Shown here one piece after another: positions 22,727 through 35,359 of a stretch of 64,000 bases of DNA. The DNA is from Mortierella sp. BCC40632. Its lineage: Eukaryota; Mortierellomycota; Mortierellomycetes; Mortierellales; Mortierellaceae. The first letter of the stretch is position 1, and each line of letters begins with the position of its first letter. Both the position numbers and the translations under genes were made by a program. The notes below the pieces were generated by a model that ran no database searches, was not told the origin of the DNA, and was given only the letters and a program-made list of their open reading frames with translations. The stretch covers positions 289,001 through 353,000 of the forward strand of contig WAEK01000001.1 of NCBI GenBank assembly GCA_011634665.1, read 5' to 3'.

Positions 22727-23308
22727 CTACTTTACTGACAAAGCCAACATATCGACTGCCTGTTTGATAGCTTTACTATTTTAGGATTAGAAGGAAAAGG
22801 AAAGAAAGTGAGTGAATAAGCAATCCTTTGGTCCTTACACATCTTCTCCTACTCCTCTGTGGTCTCAATAATAAGAGAAAAGAAACTGTTGCGAGAAAGA
22901 GAGACTCACATTTTGACAGCAATATTGGCGATCGAGGCCATGTCCTTGTCCAGTTCATCGCATCGACTGATCATATCAGTCGTCTGGGCGACACAGGCCT
23001 CGACCTGTCCGCAGACCCCTTCCACGAGTGTCGATTCGTAAATCTTGATCGATTCTAGTGTCGATATCGCAGCCTAGGAGGATGAGAAGAGAGAGAAAGA
23101 GAGAAAGAAAAGAAAAGAAAAAACCAAAAGATGTTGGATGTGGAAGAGAGAATCTTGACCCAGTCGAAAAAGAGTTGGTTCCTACCTGTTGTAATTGACC
23201 TTGAAGCCCGGATACTAGGCCATCCAGTTGAGACGAAAGACGTAACGCTGACTGTTCAAGGTCCTCGAGCAACGAGACGTCAATCGGTATCGAGTTTCCG
23301 ATTGACAT
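22727..23308 (-). CDS. BORCS6-like (lyspersin) subunit of the BLOC-1-related complex
   Basis: Three exons, 23308-23186, 23073-22910 and 22775-22727, all with consistent phases (donors gtagga and gtgagt; acceptors tcctag and aaatag); 111 residues. The protein is essentially one helical domain: LLEDLEQSALRLSSQLDGLV, then a middle helix with a CDELDKDM motif, then an amphipathic end KAIKQAVDMLAL. Order and length match the conserved C-terminal coiled-coil domain of BORCS6, part of BORC, which couples lysosomes to ARL8/kinesin transport. Animal BORCS6 has a long disordered N-terminus that is missing here, as expected in fungi. Assignment rests on pattern recognition; another BLOC-type coiled-coil subunit is the main alternative. 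Confidence 0.6.
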
Positions 23309-23510
23309 TTTTTTCTTTTTCTTCTTTTTCTTCTTCTTCTTCCTAGTTGATAAGAGAGTTGAGGAAAGAGAGGTTTGGTGGTTGTAGCCCAAACGTGGAG
23401 TCTAATTCCTTATCCTTCTTTTTGGTAGATTCGGAGAGTGCCTAGGTCTTTTGTGGCAGCTGGGAATCTTTGGTTCTTTGCAATGTTTCTTCTCTCTTTC
23501 TCTCGCTCCT

Positions 23511-23582
<72 letters not shown>

Positions 23583-23947
23583 TTTTTCTGTTTCGTTGAT
23601 GAAAAGGGCAGAGTTCCTGACGAGGGTAGTTTAGAGATGGTTTACAAAACGATCGTCGAGATGCAGAGCTTTCAAAATGAGAGTGAGAGTGAGAGTGAGA
23701 GAGAGTGTGAGAAAGGGGTCAAATGAGAGACGCTCATTCTTCCATTTTTGGCCCTGAGCAAAAGCCACTTCGACACTTTCTCCATTTCTCTTCTCTCTCT
23801 TGGACGACGTTCCGGGGCTGAGGCTGGTCGGGATCTTTCACTCATTCGGTACATTTAAACTCCCAGGATCAGACAAGGCCACACTTCCTGAATCCATTCC
23901 CACTCCCTTTCCCCAAAGAAAACCTTTCATCACTCTTACTCACCGCC
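23309..23947. promoter_or_regulatory. Divergent promoter region of the BORCS6-like and COA3 genes, with (CT)n tract
   Basis: The interval between two divergent genes. It holds a pure CT run at about 23512-23566, followed by a poly-T run, and a (GAGAGT)n stretch near 23680-23705. Promoter function is inferred from orientation only. Confidence 0.5.
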
Positions 23948-24375
23948 ATGCTATTCCCCAAGCCCACCTCGTACTACGAAAGCGGTTTCCGTCGCTCCGT
24001 CGCCCTTGAGCGTGCCTCTGCACCTTACCGAGTCAGGAACATTGTCACGGGCGCCGGTCTGGTCGTCTTTTGTGCCAGTGTTTGTACGTCTCTCTCTCTC
24101 TTTCTCTCCCCCTTTTTTTTCTCTCTCTCTCTTCTCCCTTACCTTATTCTCCCTGACTCTTTTCTTTTTTTTTTCTTTTGAGAGGAAGCCTTCTGAAGTA
24201 CTGACATTTTTTCTTTCTTTCATTCTTTCTCTCTCTTTCTATTGCTGTAGACGCCTACTCAATCCTCGCTGTGAGTCAGGACGACTTTTCGGATATCCAG
24301 CTCCCAGCTGATAAGCAAAAGCCTGCCGTCGTTGTCGCCGCCAACTCGGCAGCATCGTCATCATCTTCAGCATAA
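23948..24375 (+). CDS. COA3: Cytochrome c oxidase assembly factor 3 (COA3-like)
   Basis: Exons 23948-24083 and 24251-24375 (phase-1 intron, GTTT|gtacgt ... gctgtag|AC); 86 residues. The core YRVRNIVTGAGLVVFCASVY is the single transmembrane helix and its matrix-side flank. It continues with AYSILAVSQDDFSDI, the signature QDDFSD of the COA3/CCDC56 family. COA3 is a mitochondrial inner-membrane protein that, with COX14, stabilises newly made COX1 and couples its translation to assembly. The N-terminus is short and basic; the C-terminus is a Ser/Ala tail. Length and hydropathy fit fungal members. The intron lies inside the membrane-segment coding sequence. Confidence 0.85.
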
Positions 24376-25010
24376 AAACCTCAGGAATAGAAAAAAAGAA
24401 AAGGAAAAAAAAAAAGGATGCATTAAAAAAAACCCTCCACAATACTCGACCAATACTCGACCTCATTGTTTTCCCTTCTGCTTTTTTTTTTTATATACCT
24501 GCCATGGATAGTCTGAATGCGGAGCAAACTCTACTCACTAGAAGGAGTACGAATAATGTCACAGGAAACCACTTTTTGTCTTTCTTCATGGTGTCTAATT
24601 TTACTATACAGAGTGAGCTACAAGAGGGAAAAAAAAGAAAGAAAAAAAAAAATCGAAAAAAAAAAAAAAAAAAAGAAAAAAGAAAAAGAAAGTAAGGAAG
24701 AAGGTATGGATAGATGAAAGGGAGAGAGAGAGAGTGTGTGTGTGTGTGTGTAGGTGGGTGTGCAATCTATATGAAGAGTATTACATGAGAGGAGAGTTCT
24801 ACACGCTCTACAAAATACGGCGTGCAAGAAAAAAAAAGAAAAAGAAAAAGAAAAGCAAAAAATAATAATGAAGATCAACAACAACGGCATGCAATGCTTC
24901 GAAGGGAACTCTTTCTTTCCCTTCCTCTCCTTTCCTTCCAACTTTTCAATATCCAATCCCCAAAATCCAGAATCTGTCATAAAATTAACGCCTTGCGACA
25001 CTGGTCTTGA
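24376..25010. repeat. Low-complexity spacer between convergent COA3 and PPR genes
   Basis: A-rich run at about 24631-24696, GA then (GT)n near 24724-24752, another A-rich run near 24828-24866. No gene seen. Confidence 0.6.
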
Positions 25011-28000
25011 TCAGTGTTCTTCTTGGTCAGCAACCTTATTCGCCCGTGACTTGGTCGGTGAAGCCGCCTTGATCGCCTTGCCAGTCCGTGAGGACTTGGT
25101 CGATTTGACTCGGTTCGCTTGTCTCTCCGCCACTTCAGGATGCGATCCAAAGATTTGTTTCTGCATCTTTTCCATCTGCTTCACACCCTTGGCATCTCCA
25201 CGGGTCTCGAATGCATCCCGAAAGATTTTGAGAACCATAAACTGGAATTGATCTTCGTCCGTAGCCTGGACAAGTGTAGAGCCCAACCATTTCTTGAAGG
25301 GGACATGAGTTTTTGGCAAGGAAGATGACGGTCCACCGGATACACTTTGAGTGTGATTACTTCCTGTCTCTAGTTCAGTCTTGGAGTCCATTCCCGAGAA
25401 AAGAGTATCAGCTTCTTCCTCTACCTCCTCAGAATCCTTCAAAAAGTTATCCTTCCATGTAGGAGGCTTCAGATACACAGTCTTGAACTTGGGTGTTTCA
25501 CGCTCACGCATTTTGATCTTGGGTTGAATCGCTTTCCAGAGCTCCCAGACTGTGGTCAAATCCACATCTGGCAATGACAAGGAATATTTGAGCTGAACAA
25601 GCAAGGTCTTGTCGTCACCACGTCCTGGTCGGACCTCTGACCTTTTCTCATCTGTGACAATAGGCACTTGTCCTTTAGGGAGTGCAACAACAGCGTCGGC
25701 GGCGGTGGAAGGGTCAGATGAGGCCGAGGAGGCGCGATCGCCAGTGTCCAGCGCCTCTAAGTCTCCTTCAGAGCTCGCCTTGGACTCGGATATTGGGTCA
25801 TCGGACGCTGGGCCATTAGGTACTGAGCCACTGGACAGCGGAGCAAAATATCGATCAAAGAAATGATCAAACCATCCCGTGTTCTCTACTCGTCGGTATC
25901 CGTCCAAGAGTTGATTAAAAGTCACCAGGTCCGGTGGCACGGCCGACTTTGAAGCTTGCATCACCTTTAACAACCTTCGACTAGTCGAAATATTGGGATT
26001 GACTGAACTTAGGTAAGCCTTGATCATCAAGTTGAACGTCTCGGTCGTCGGCTCAAGTTTACACTTGACCATATGCCCAGGAACCAACAGCGCCGCCTCC
26101 AGATCCTTTTGCTGACAGTATCCATTCAACAGCCCATGGAACGAATGATGGTCCGGTTGAATACCATCCTCAAGCATGCACTGGAACGTCTTTTCGGCTA
26201 CAGCCACAAGCCCTGTCGCACCCGCAGTCGAGATGATGGCGTTGTAAAAGGTACTGTCCAAAGTCCAGTCTTCATGCCGGGTGCGTAACTCCTTGTAGAG
26301 GGTCAAGGCCGACCGAAGATCCGACCTTCGACAAGCTGCATAAACCAAGCGTCGATAGGTGTGAAGATCCGGTTCTGCAGAACCTCCGAGGGCATATCGG
26401 AGCTCCAGATAGGCCGCATACTGGCTCGAATCCACAGAGTTCACCATTGCACTGTTCATCTTCCAGAAATCGATTCCTCGCACAGTCCAGCCTCGCAATC
26501 GCATATACTGTGCTGCTCGCAGCGCTGTCTCTGCATCCTTTTCCTTAACAAGACACCGTGCAATCACTTGGGAGTACTCGTACTCTCGTGGCGCAGCTAG
26601 GTATCCTGCTCTCCCGACCTTGAATCCTGGAATAAGGCTTTCCTTCTCGCTGGCATTGCACCCAAAGATCCCTTGTTGCTGGACTATCCAATCGAATTGA
26701 TCCAGGAGCCCCTCCTGTTCTACAGCTCTTGTAATCGACTCCACAGTAGAGGCCCTTGTTTTTTCTAATGCTCCCGACATAGTCTCGGATCCAGACATAG
26801 GGCGGGACACCGTCATTGATCGTAAAATATTGATTCTGATCTGATCCAACTCGGGTGAGACGTCTTGATCCTTCATCAACCTCAAGATCCTTGTCACCTC
26901 CTCCAACTTGTTCTTCTTTAATAAGCCCAGAATCAAGGGTGTCGTCAGTTTCGGATCACACATCTTGACCAACCGTCCTCCGAAACTCTGTGAGAATCCC
27001 TCGATCAATGGAGCAGAATCTGGATCCAGCTCAATCATCTTTAACGTATTTCCAAGTCCTGTAGCGGTTGGAGGAAAGGGCGAGTTGTTGAAAAACCGGA
27101 TCGCTCCATGGACCTTTGGAGAATACGATCGAAGGATTTCCTTGGATCGAAGTTGATGCGACAGCAAACGTTTGTAAAGCTCTTGAATAAGGATCAGATC
27201 CTGGTCTTGTGGATTCAGTACCCAATCCAGAAACTGGGTTCCCTCTGAAAACCGTTGACTCGTCACAAATCCATCCACCATCACAGAAAGCATTCGATCA
27301 TGCTCGATCGATCGTTTCTCGATCGTCTGAGCATACGTTTCATAGACTCGTACTGCCTCCTGAACAGATCCTTGGAGAAGATGAGCCCGTGTAATGGTCC
27401 CGGCCATACGATATGTCAAAGGGATCTTGACTCGTTTCAGGATCGTTTCCACCTCAAGAATCTTGCGCGATGACTCTTTGGCCTTGCCACTGTACCGAAT
27501 CACCTTCAAGAGTTGGGTATAATCCATGACAGTCAGTTGAGCTCTAGCATCACATGTCGTGTCCGAGGCAATGGTCAGGAAATCATTCCAGATCTTGACT
27601 AGACTCTTACGGATCGATCCTGGAATAAAACCTTTCTTCCCATGATGCGTCGTCTCCTGACTCAACGATCGAAATTCCATCGGTAATGTATAGGCCTGGA
27701 CATCGATTGCATTCAAAGATTGTCGAAATTGATCCATCACTTCCTGCATGACCCGATCGTTCACCCTTGCCTCTGCTCCGTTCATCTCCTTGTCAGAGAG
27801 CGATACCGTCTGTAGTGTGGATGTTGATGGCGCTAATGGTGTGTCATTGCACCGAACCTCGGAGGCTTGGATGGCGCCCATGTGGCTATGATGGTGTTTT
27901 GGATGCACAGGAAAACTCTTCTGAATAGTACCCCCAGAAACTGTTGTGGCCGAGGTGGAGACTGTTTCCTTGGACGACATGGTCAAAGTGGACGAGGTGG

Positions 28001-28766
28001 GGGTTGATGTGGAAATAGAAGTGGAAGACGCAATATGTGCACCTACGACAGGACTGTTGGGTAAAGGTTTTGCCATTGAAGAATGAGGCCTCCTCCCTGA
28101 GCCTGTCAAGATGGACCGTTGGATCCATCGTTCCATCATGACTGCTAAGACTGGATCATAGTCAGGGCGATGTTTCCTCGAGACAGTGCTGTTGACAGTG
28201 ACACCGCCATGATAGAACCGAGGCTGTTGGGATCTCAATTGGAGCTGTATTGAAGGCGAATAATAGTAGTGATGAATCAGACAAGAGTGTGGTCGCGCGC
28301 TGGGGTACCGAGGACTGCTGTTGGTGGTCCGACTAGAGCAAGAGATGGATCTGGACGATTCCGATGCCATGAGTCGTCGCTTAATCGATCCATGGGGCTG
28401 CTGTGATTCCACACAGACGCTTCTCAAACAAGTATTACTTGGAAACGGATCCCAGGTCAAAGAAGAAAACGAGAGCTGGTGTCTTGCTGCCATCGAGTCC
28501 CTAGGTGCTGGAAGGATCGAGACAGAGGGTATAGGGGACACGCAGAATGAAGGTGGCTGTTGACTTGGGTCACCATGGTGATAGTGGTGTGAAGCGTGAT
28601 GACGAAGGTGGTTCCCAGAGGTTGAACAGATACGCCTTCTTGCTGGAGCTGACGGCACTGTAGCTGAGGTAGGTGTTGTGGGCGAAAATGTGCAGTGCTG
28701 GCGACAACGAGATCTGGAAGCCGTCTTTAGTGCCTGTTGGCATACCTCGCTCCTCCTCCTGAGCAT
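25011..28766 (-). CDS. Pentatricopeptide-repeat (PPR) protein, probably mitochondrial
   Basis: A single-exon frame of 1251 residues; the ATG at 28766 is the first Met (MLRRRSEVCQQALK). The N-terminus is rich in R, S and Q and poor in acidic residues, as for mitochondrial presequences. PPR-like 35-residue helical units are clearest at roughly 830-1010, for example STFYNAIISTAGATGLVAVA and ETFNLMIKAYLSS, each with the characteristic F/Y-N-x-L/M-I pattern and P-D/P-T at unit ends. The N-terminal 300 residues and the acidic, S/E-rich C-terminus (about 1010-1150) look disordered. PPR proteins bind organellar RNA to control stability or translation; the specific target cannot be told. It is unusual in being long and intron-free beside intron-rich genes. 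Confidence 0.85.
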   Translation of the reverse strand: MLRRRSEVCQQALKTASRSRCRQHCTFSPTTPTSATVPSAPARRRICSTSGNHLRHHASHHYHHGDPSQQPPSFCVSPIPSVSILPAPRDSMAARHQLSFSSLTWDPFPSNTCLRSVCVESQQPHGSIKRRLMASESSRSISCSSRTTNSSPRYPSARPHSCLIHHYYYSPSIQLQLRSQQPRFYHGGVTVNSTVSRKHRPDYDPVLAVMMERWIQRSILTGSGRRPHSSMAKPLPNSPVVGAHIASSTSISTSTPTSSTLTMSSKETVSTSATTVSGGTIQKSFPVHPKHHHSHMGAIQASEVRCNDTPLAPSTSTLQTVSLSDKEMNGAEARVNDRVMQEVMDQFRQSLNAIDVQAYTLPMEFRSLSQETTHHGKKGFIPGSIRKSLVKIWNDFLTIASDTTCDARAQLTVMDYTQLLKVIRYSGKAKESSRKILEVETILKRVKIPLTYRMAGTITRAHLLQGSVQEAVRVYETYAQTIEKRSIEHDRMLSVMVDGFVTSQRFSEGTQFLDWVLNPQDQDLILIQELYKRLLSHQLRSKEILRSYSPKVHGAIRFFNNSPFPPTATGLGNTLKMIELDPDSAPLIEGFSQSFGGRLVKMCDPKLTTPLILGLLKKNKLEEVTRILRLMKDQDVSPELDQIRINILRSMTVSRPMSGSETMSGALEKTRASTVESITRAVEQEGLLDQFDWIVQQQGIFGCNASEKESLIPGFKVGRAGYLAAPREYEYSQVIARCLVKEKDAETALRAAQYMRLRGWTVRGIDFWKMNSAMVNSVDSSQYAAYLELRYALGGSAEPDLHTYRRLVYAACRRSDLRSALTLYKELRTRHEDWTLDSTFYNAIISTAGATGLVAVAEKTFQCMLEDGIQPDHHSFHGLLNGYCQQKDLEAALLVPGHMVKCKLEPTTETFNLMIKAYLSSVNPNISTSRRLLKVMQASKSAVPPDLVTFNQLLDGYRRVENTGWFDHFFDRYFAPLSSGSVPNGPASDDPISESKASSEGDLEALDTGDRASSASSDPSTAADAVVALPKGQVPIVTDEKRSEVRPGRGDDKTLLVQLKYSLSLPDVDLTTVWELWKAIQPKIKMRERETPKFKTVYLKPPTWKDNFLKDSEEVEEEADTLFSGMDSKTELETGSNHTQSVSGGPSSSLPKTHVPFKKWLGSTLVQATDEDQFQFMVLKIFRDAFETRGDAKGVKQMEKMQKQIFGSHPEVAERQANRVKSTKSSRTGKAIKAASPTKSRANKVADQEEH

Positions 28767-29491
28767 CACGAAACTAATCGAAATTCAATCCAGCAAAAGC
28801 AATAAAAAAAAAAAAGAGAGAAAGCCAAGTCCGGCTAGTGGGAGTACGTTAGTTTCATAGCTGAAGTCATTTGATACTTTGGTATCCAGGCCAAGGGAAC
28901 GATCGAAGGGCAAACTGTGTTTTTCTTCAAGGGGACAAACAACGGACCTGCGATCAGGGAGTTATTGATTAGAGCTCCCCGAGATGCGTTCTGGAGAGAG
29001 CGAATCCTGGATGCAATGAAACAGAGAAACGACCAGAGGGATCAAAAGAGTAAAGCAAAGAAAAAGTCGTGAAGAGGTTCCGAGCGATATCGCAGCATAA
29101 TCCGGTCTAAGGGTGGGGAATGAGGAGGCTGATCCCTGAGGAAATGAGAAATGCAGCCCTCTAGTTCCGGCAACAACCTCGAGGAATGAACTACTCTGGG
29201 AGTATGAAATCCCAGTCTGAACTGCAATGAAGCACAGCGTCGCGTGGGCGGTCCTGTAGGAATGAAAAAGAATGATTGGGTCCGACTCAAGTAAAGGTCC
29301 GGAGAGTCCAACTTTTTTTTTTTTTTTTTTTTCTTCCTTCTTTTGTCGCGATGAAAGGGAAGGAGAGGAAAGAGAACAGGACAATTGTAGCAAGAGCGTA
29401 CAATCTCTATCTCGGACATGTCTTCCTACAAGTGGAAAGACTGTTTGAGCTCAGAGGGCAAATTCAAAAGTGGCTTGTGATCACCCCATAC

Positions 29492-29526
<35 letters not shown>

Positions 29527-29782
29527 TAATAGAGCAAGCTGATTGAAAGTTCTCCGATCTGTGCCTGAACTCCCTCTTGGGCCTTTTCGTTTACATGATG
29601 CACACATACACACACACACACACAAAAAAAAAGCTGGATATACATGAGTGTATTATGGGCCTAGATATCTATGGCAGCAACCGTCCCTGATAGTAAAAAA
29701 GATCGTAGCAACCACCCCCTAATATTCCGGTACTGCCTTCCCCTCTTCCCTTCATCTCCCTAAAAAAGAGGTTCCTTGGGAG

Positions 29783-29818
<36 letters not shown>

Positions 29819-30123
29819 GAGAAGCTGGTCAACTCGACGGGCCATCCTACTAGCCTGAAAGAAAAAGAAACAAATTACTGGAACTCCTGAGGGTTTGAGA
29901 CCAGGTCGGTAGAGGAAGTCCAAGGAGGAAAAAAAAATCGATAGCCCATAGCTCTTGAAATGGTAGTATCGAAGGGGAGGGGGAGGGGAAAAAATAAAGG
30001 GAGGATCCAGGGGGAAAAGAAAAAAAAAAAAAAAGAAAAAAGTCGGTGAATCGTGTGCTATCTGACTGCATCCTTGAGCCCTTATTTCTACGCCCTTCCC
30101 TGATGTCGGATTGTCCTTTTTAT
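28767..30123. other. Spacer upstream of the PPR gene, no gene seen
   Basis: Contains poly-T (about 29312-29331), two CA runs (about 29494-29522 and 29604-29623), and a long poly-A (about 29781-29817). Coding-like patches are short and lack splice support. Confidence 0.5.
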
Positions 30124-30785
30124 TTAACAGGCGCATCCTGATTCTGTTGGGCGGTTGAGATCTAGACCCTTAGCATTGGCTCCGCGTTGACGGTTGGCAA
30201 GCATGTCTAGTGGCATCCTCTCGGCTAATTTTGGCAAAAATAATAAATAGGATCAGCAATGTGATTCGAACCATGTTGTGACCCTTTTAAAAAGAGGAAT
30301 AAAGTCGAGTAGCCCCAACATACCTATGCTTATGAATAGTTCCTCAACATTGACAGAAGTCTTGGCGGATGTCTCATAAAAGAGAAGTCCTGCTTCGTCT
30401 GCATATGCCTGTGCCTCCTATTTAGTCCGCGCATCCACGAGTGGCCAAAAAGTAAAAGAGATAAAAAGCCCAGAGAGATGAATCAGCGGATTGTCAGTAC
30501 ATGCTTGGTTGACACTATAGCAGATTACTCTCATCGGAAGTAAATGGATGTGTGTGCGTATGCGTATGCGTGCGTGTGCGTGTGCATGTCCCCGTGTCTT
30601 CCTCCCCCTAAGAACTGTCCTAACCGTACCTCGGTCTGAATGACACGTCGTGCGCTCAAATCACACTTGTTTCCTGCCAATGCAATCACAATGTTGGGGT
30701 CAGCCTGGCGTTGGAGTTCCTTCACCCAGGATTTGGCCTTGTCCAGAGATGACTAAAGATCCCGACAGACGAGCAGATGAACGAG

Positions 30786-30818
<33 letters not shown>

Positions 30819-32628
30819 GAATAAAAAATAAATTAGATCATGTTTAGATTCCCATCCATACCCCTTTTTTTTTTTTTCCTGTGATCTAGCGCTTCTGGAT
30901 CATGATCGGTCATTGAGCAACATATTCTTACCGCCTGAGTGATATCGTAGACAACCACAGCACAGTTTGCATTTCGGTAGTACATCGGTGCCAAACTCTG
31001 TTTCGGACACATGAACCGAGGGCGCATGGCCGCCATAGAAACCAAAGAAGGAAGGAAGAGAGAGGAGAGAGAGGGACCGTGTTAGTGCCCGTGACAAAAA
31101 AAAAAGAGAGAGAGAGAGAGAGAAGCAAGAGGTGCCCGAGTCGGGTAAAAGAAAGCACAGTCCGCTCAGACTGTGGCCACTCCAATGTCAGGCTGTCGCT
31201 CTTCACCCCAGCTTAGCATGTGTGTATGTGTAAAATTGTGCGTTTGTGCGTGTGTGTGTGCGTGTGCGTGCGTGGTTGTGTGGGTCTGAATGTGCGAATA
31301 AGAGTTGCAGACGAACCTTGTATCTTTCTTGACCGGCTGTATCCCTATCGAATGTCAGTAGAAGTGGATGGCGCAGCGAGTCCAACAAGGGAAGAAGAGA
31401 CGTGTCAATAACCTGTGTCATCTCGGCCACACTCCTCCTTCCCTTTCAGGCATAATCTGTGGGTTGCCAAGAAGGGGAAGAACAAAAAAAAAGCCAACGG
31501 GAAGGAAGGGAAACTGTGCCAAGCCATGAAAAAAAAAAAAAAATTGGGCAGAGTTGTCCACCTGGAGACAATGAAAGAAAAGACTTACCAGATCTCAAAC
31601 TTGACAGTCGTCTCATCGTCCAAGGAAACCGTCTGTGTCAAGAAGGCGGCTATTGGAGGTTGTGCATACAAAAAGAGTCAATCCGCATTAGATGGAAAAG
31701 AAGAAGAAGAAGAAAAAAGGTAACACTCCGATGCAGCCCTGTGCTGTCCGACCACGGAGGAGTAGGAGGAGTAGGAGGAAGAGGGGCGAAGGAAGAGAAG
31801 GGAAAAAGGAAAGAGCCAGCCTCTTTGTTGATGTACTTTCTTATCCAGTGATGCCCCTACGCCTCCCTCTCCTTTTCTCTCTCTCACCCACTCTTCTCTT
31901 TCTCTTTTTCTCTCTCTCTCTCTTTTTCCCAAAGGGAACTGAATGTGGTACCTCCGATGGTGCTCTCTCGGTAGTCGTCAAACTGATCCTTGACGAAGCG
32001 AAGCACAAGACTATCGACAGCAAAGGCATTTTTTTTTTCTTTTTTCGTTAGTCCACAAGAACAAAGATACTCCTAATCCTGGCTAGAACAGATAAAAAAA
32101 AATACAAAATCTTTTTTTTTTACCTTGACTTGCCAACAGCGGACTCGCCTAAAAGGGATGTGACATAGTGTAAAGAAAAAGACAGGGTAATGTCCCATTA
32201 GCAAGGTAACAAAGAGAAACTCGCTGGGTCATGTGTCGGTCATTGGGTCGCAGTCCGACGACCGGAGAGTGATAGGTCTCTGACAATGAGGAGAGTTTGG
32301 GGGAGAAGAGGGGAGGGGGGAGGGCGAGGGCAAGGTTGTGTAGGCCATGGGGTGTGTCTTGGGTAGAGTCTACCGCATCATATTGCGTCCTGCGCATGTT
32401 GAAATGTCTCTTCTTTTTTTTTTTTTTTTTTTTTATTATCTGTCTTCTGCAGCTCCTGATTTCTCTCCCTGAGTGCTGCTCAGTCCATGAAGAGGAATGG
32501 AAAAAAAAAAAAAAAAAAAAAAAGTTGGGCGTATGGGCGAAGGAAGCAATGGTCGGCTCGTTGTTACCTAGAAGGACAAGCTTGAATTGGAAGAGTTTTC
32601 CCTGTTGTGGTGCGACGACAATATCCAT
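30124..32628 (-). CDS. Rab5-type small GTPase (YPT5/VPS21 class)
   Basis: Nine exons resolved, in transcript order: 32628-32568, 32148-32124, 32010-31952, 31649-31589, 31344-31317, 30997-30932, 30752-30630, 30417-30324, 30224-30124. All phases are consistent; 205 residues. G motifs: GESAVGKSS (P-loop), the switch I threonine in [27 protein letters not shown] (switch II, Rab5-like), GNKCDL and ETSAKT. The C-terminus ends CAC, a Rab geranylgeranylation motif. Rab5 drives early-endosome fusion and endocytic sorting. The first intron, of 419 bp, splits the P-loop just after the first glycine. Intron density is very high (8 in about 620 coding bases). The next gene upstream on the same strand encodes the Rab escort protein. 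Confidence 0.95.
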
Positions 32629-32933
32629 GGCTGCGTTCAATGTGTTGTGAAATAAATGAAAGAAAAGAGGATGTGCCTTAAGTGAGAATGTGCGCGAAAG
32701 GTGGCAGTAGTGATGGCGGTGGTGTGTAGGTGTGTGTAGGTGTGTCTGTGGAGGTGTAGCAGATGAAAAGAACGGATAACGGCGGATTGAAGTCAAAAGT
32801 CGAAATGAATGAGCAAGACGTCAGTCTGCCACCTTTTCACTGCCAGATGGAGTCAGGTGACCCAGATTTTTAATTTTCTCTGACCTCTCCTCCTCTCTCT
32901 CTCTCTCTCTCTCTCTATCTCTTTTCTACTAAC

Positions 32934-35321
32934 TCAGTATCCTGACCCATGGTCTTCGGGCTCTGGCGTCGGTGGCAGGAACTCTGTATCTGGGCAGAGC
33001 TGCTCAAAGATCAAGCGTGCCTCTTCTGTCGCTGCCTCAAAATCAAGCGAGTGCGTCAACGCCTTGACCACAGTAACATTCTCGGGCAGTGGCTGTAACT
33101 TCTCAGATCCAATAGGGTATGGTACCCGTGGCCAGGACGTGGTCCTCTTATAAAAGAGCGAAAACAGAGTCACCGGAACCGCCACGGGCGCAGTCGGAAG
33201 CGATGATGCAGTCTTTTGTTTTTGGAACATCTTGGAGATGGGCTTGCTTGTTGAGTTTGGACCAGGAGTGGAGGGACGGGATGGAACAGGCGTCGAGTCA
33301 GTTTCTTCAAATAGCCTCTTCTCTGCTTGTAGAATCTCCTGTCGGACCTGCTCCATGTCCAGCTCCTGATCCAGGCTCATTCGGGACGGCTGCTGGCTCT
33401 CTGCTGTCTTTTCTGCCTTGCTTGGCTCTGTAGCCTGGGCCAGGCTCTTGTTCTTAGCCAAAGTCGAGACTGTTGCAGTGGGCGCATTCAGAGAATGTGG
33501 GTCGCCAGGGATGTGAACAAGTTTTCGGATAGCAGCCATCAACTCATCCTTAGCCGTCTCGTCTGCATCATCAGACTCTGCCCAGACGTAGAGGATAAAC
33601 CGGTCACTGGGACAAGACATTGTGCCTGCGCACATTTGGAGCACGGAAATGGTGTGCTCGTTCTTGCGGGCAGGGGTTTCTCCGGGGTTCAAAACTAGAG
33701 AACCCATTGGGAACAAGGTCTTGCATAGCGTCGTCTCCCCGAAAGCAGACCGGTCCGTCACTAGGACTGCATGGGAAACGTAGGATCGGTTGAGACTATA
33801 GAGCATTCAATGAGCATCGAAGGTTGAAAGAGAGTTGTGAGCACACTTAATGTCCATCTTTAGAATGAGTAGGCCTGTCGCATATTGAATAGATTGAGCA
33901 CCGTCCTGCACTTACGTTCGAGCCTCAATGTAATTATCCATGTCTTTGGACAGGTATTCACGCGAGCAGATCAACTGCTTGGCCTGAAGCTTTTTGCCCG
34001 TTTGATCGACGACAGACTGCCACTTATTGGAGTCTTTGTCTACGACATGGTTCTCAAGCCCGTGTTGCAACATGTAAATTCCTCCATACACAGCGGCGAC
34101 TCTGTAGTGGGCATCAGTCAATGTCAATATTAATATTAGAATTTAAATCCGGTTGAAAAGCCATATCATGGAAAGATGCGATGAGAGATGGGTTACCTGC
34201 AAAATGCTTGCGCCAGCTCGCTTCCAACACCATAGAGAGGACACAAATAGGCTGAGTTGCCATAACGTCCTAAGGACTGTAGGTAAACTTTGACTGATTT
34301 CAGTCCCTCGGCAGTCGAAGCTAAGAGTGAAAAAAAAAAAAAAAAAAATGTCACTCCTGTCAATGACCCTGTTCAAAAAAATCGTCATAAAAAGAATTCA
34401 AGGACATTCAACACAGTTAGAACCAAAACGGGACAAACCTTCGTCATTTCCATCAAACCCAATGGCGTAAACAACAGCAGTGAGAACTTTGTCCTGCAAC
34501 CCAAACGCACTCTGAGCAAATTGAATAAAGGGAGCATCCTTGTAGTCTATCGGGAAGAAAAAAAAAGTGTCAATTGCAATGCCTTCGAAAAATAAAGGAT
34601 TGGGCTAATAGAGTCCCTATGCAGGAAAAGAGAGCGGATCCTGCTTACCTTCCCAGATGTTAGTCTGGTTCTCGTAATCCACCGCAAATTGCAAAAATTT
34701 CATCAGCTGTCTCTTCTCCTTGAGTGAGAGTGCCTTGGAGACAAAGACATCCTCCTTGGAAGTTGGCATCATCTCGACTTTACCAGAAGTTGACTCGTAA
34801 ACTGCTGTCCGCTCCAGTAGCTTGAACTCGAGATACTTGCCAATGCCAGAGCTGATCAAAAGGTTTGTCAATGGACCACGAGAGTAGAGCAACTTGGGTG
34901 CTAGGTCAAAGTTGTATTTGCGCGAGGCTTTGAAGAGTTCCTCCAAGGCCTGGATCTGCGAGACTGAAACAGATTTTGAAAAGTTGGCAATAGTCGCCTT
35001 GGATCCATGGACAGCCCAACCAGCAATTGAATGGATGGCTTCCTTAGCTTCCTTTGATAAGACAGTTGATGCATCTCCTGCGACTGAATAGTTGTCCAAG
35101 ATGTGCTGCTCGACATTTTTGACCTGGTCCTCAACAGAGCCAGTCTGAGTGGAGAGGATAGACTCCAAATCAATGATACGATCAGCCTGTTGTTGTGTCT
35201 TGTAGACCTGAATTTCCAGATGGTCGTACGCCCTGGACATTAGTCGCTCAAAGTCGATCTTGTCCAGGTTTGCTAAGAGGTTGGGTCAGACACAAAAGTC
35301 AGACATATACACACAATTGTA

Positions 35322-35359
<38 letters not shown>

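Noticed and set aside
30255..30290. GGTTCGAATCAC on the minus strand, tRNA-like
   Set aside because: Lies in the last Rab5 intron; no clover-leaf can be formed.
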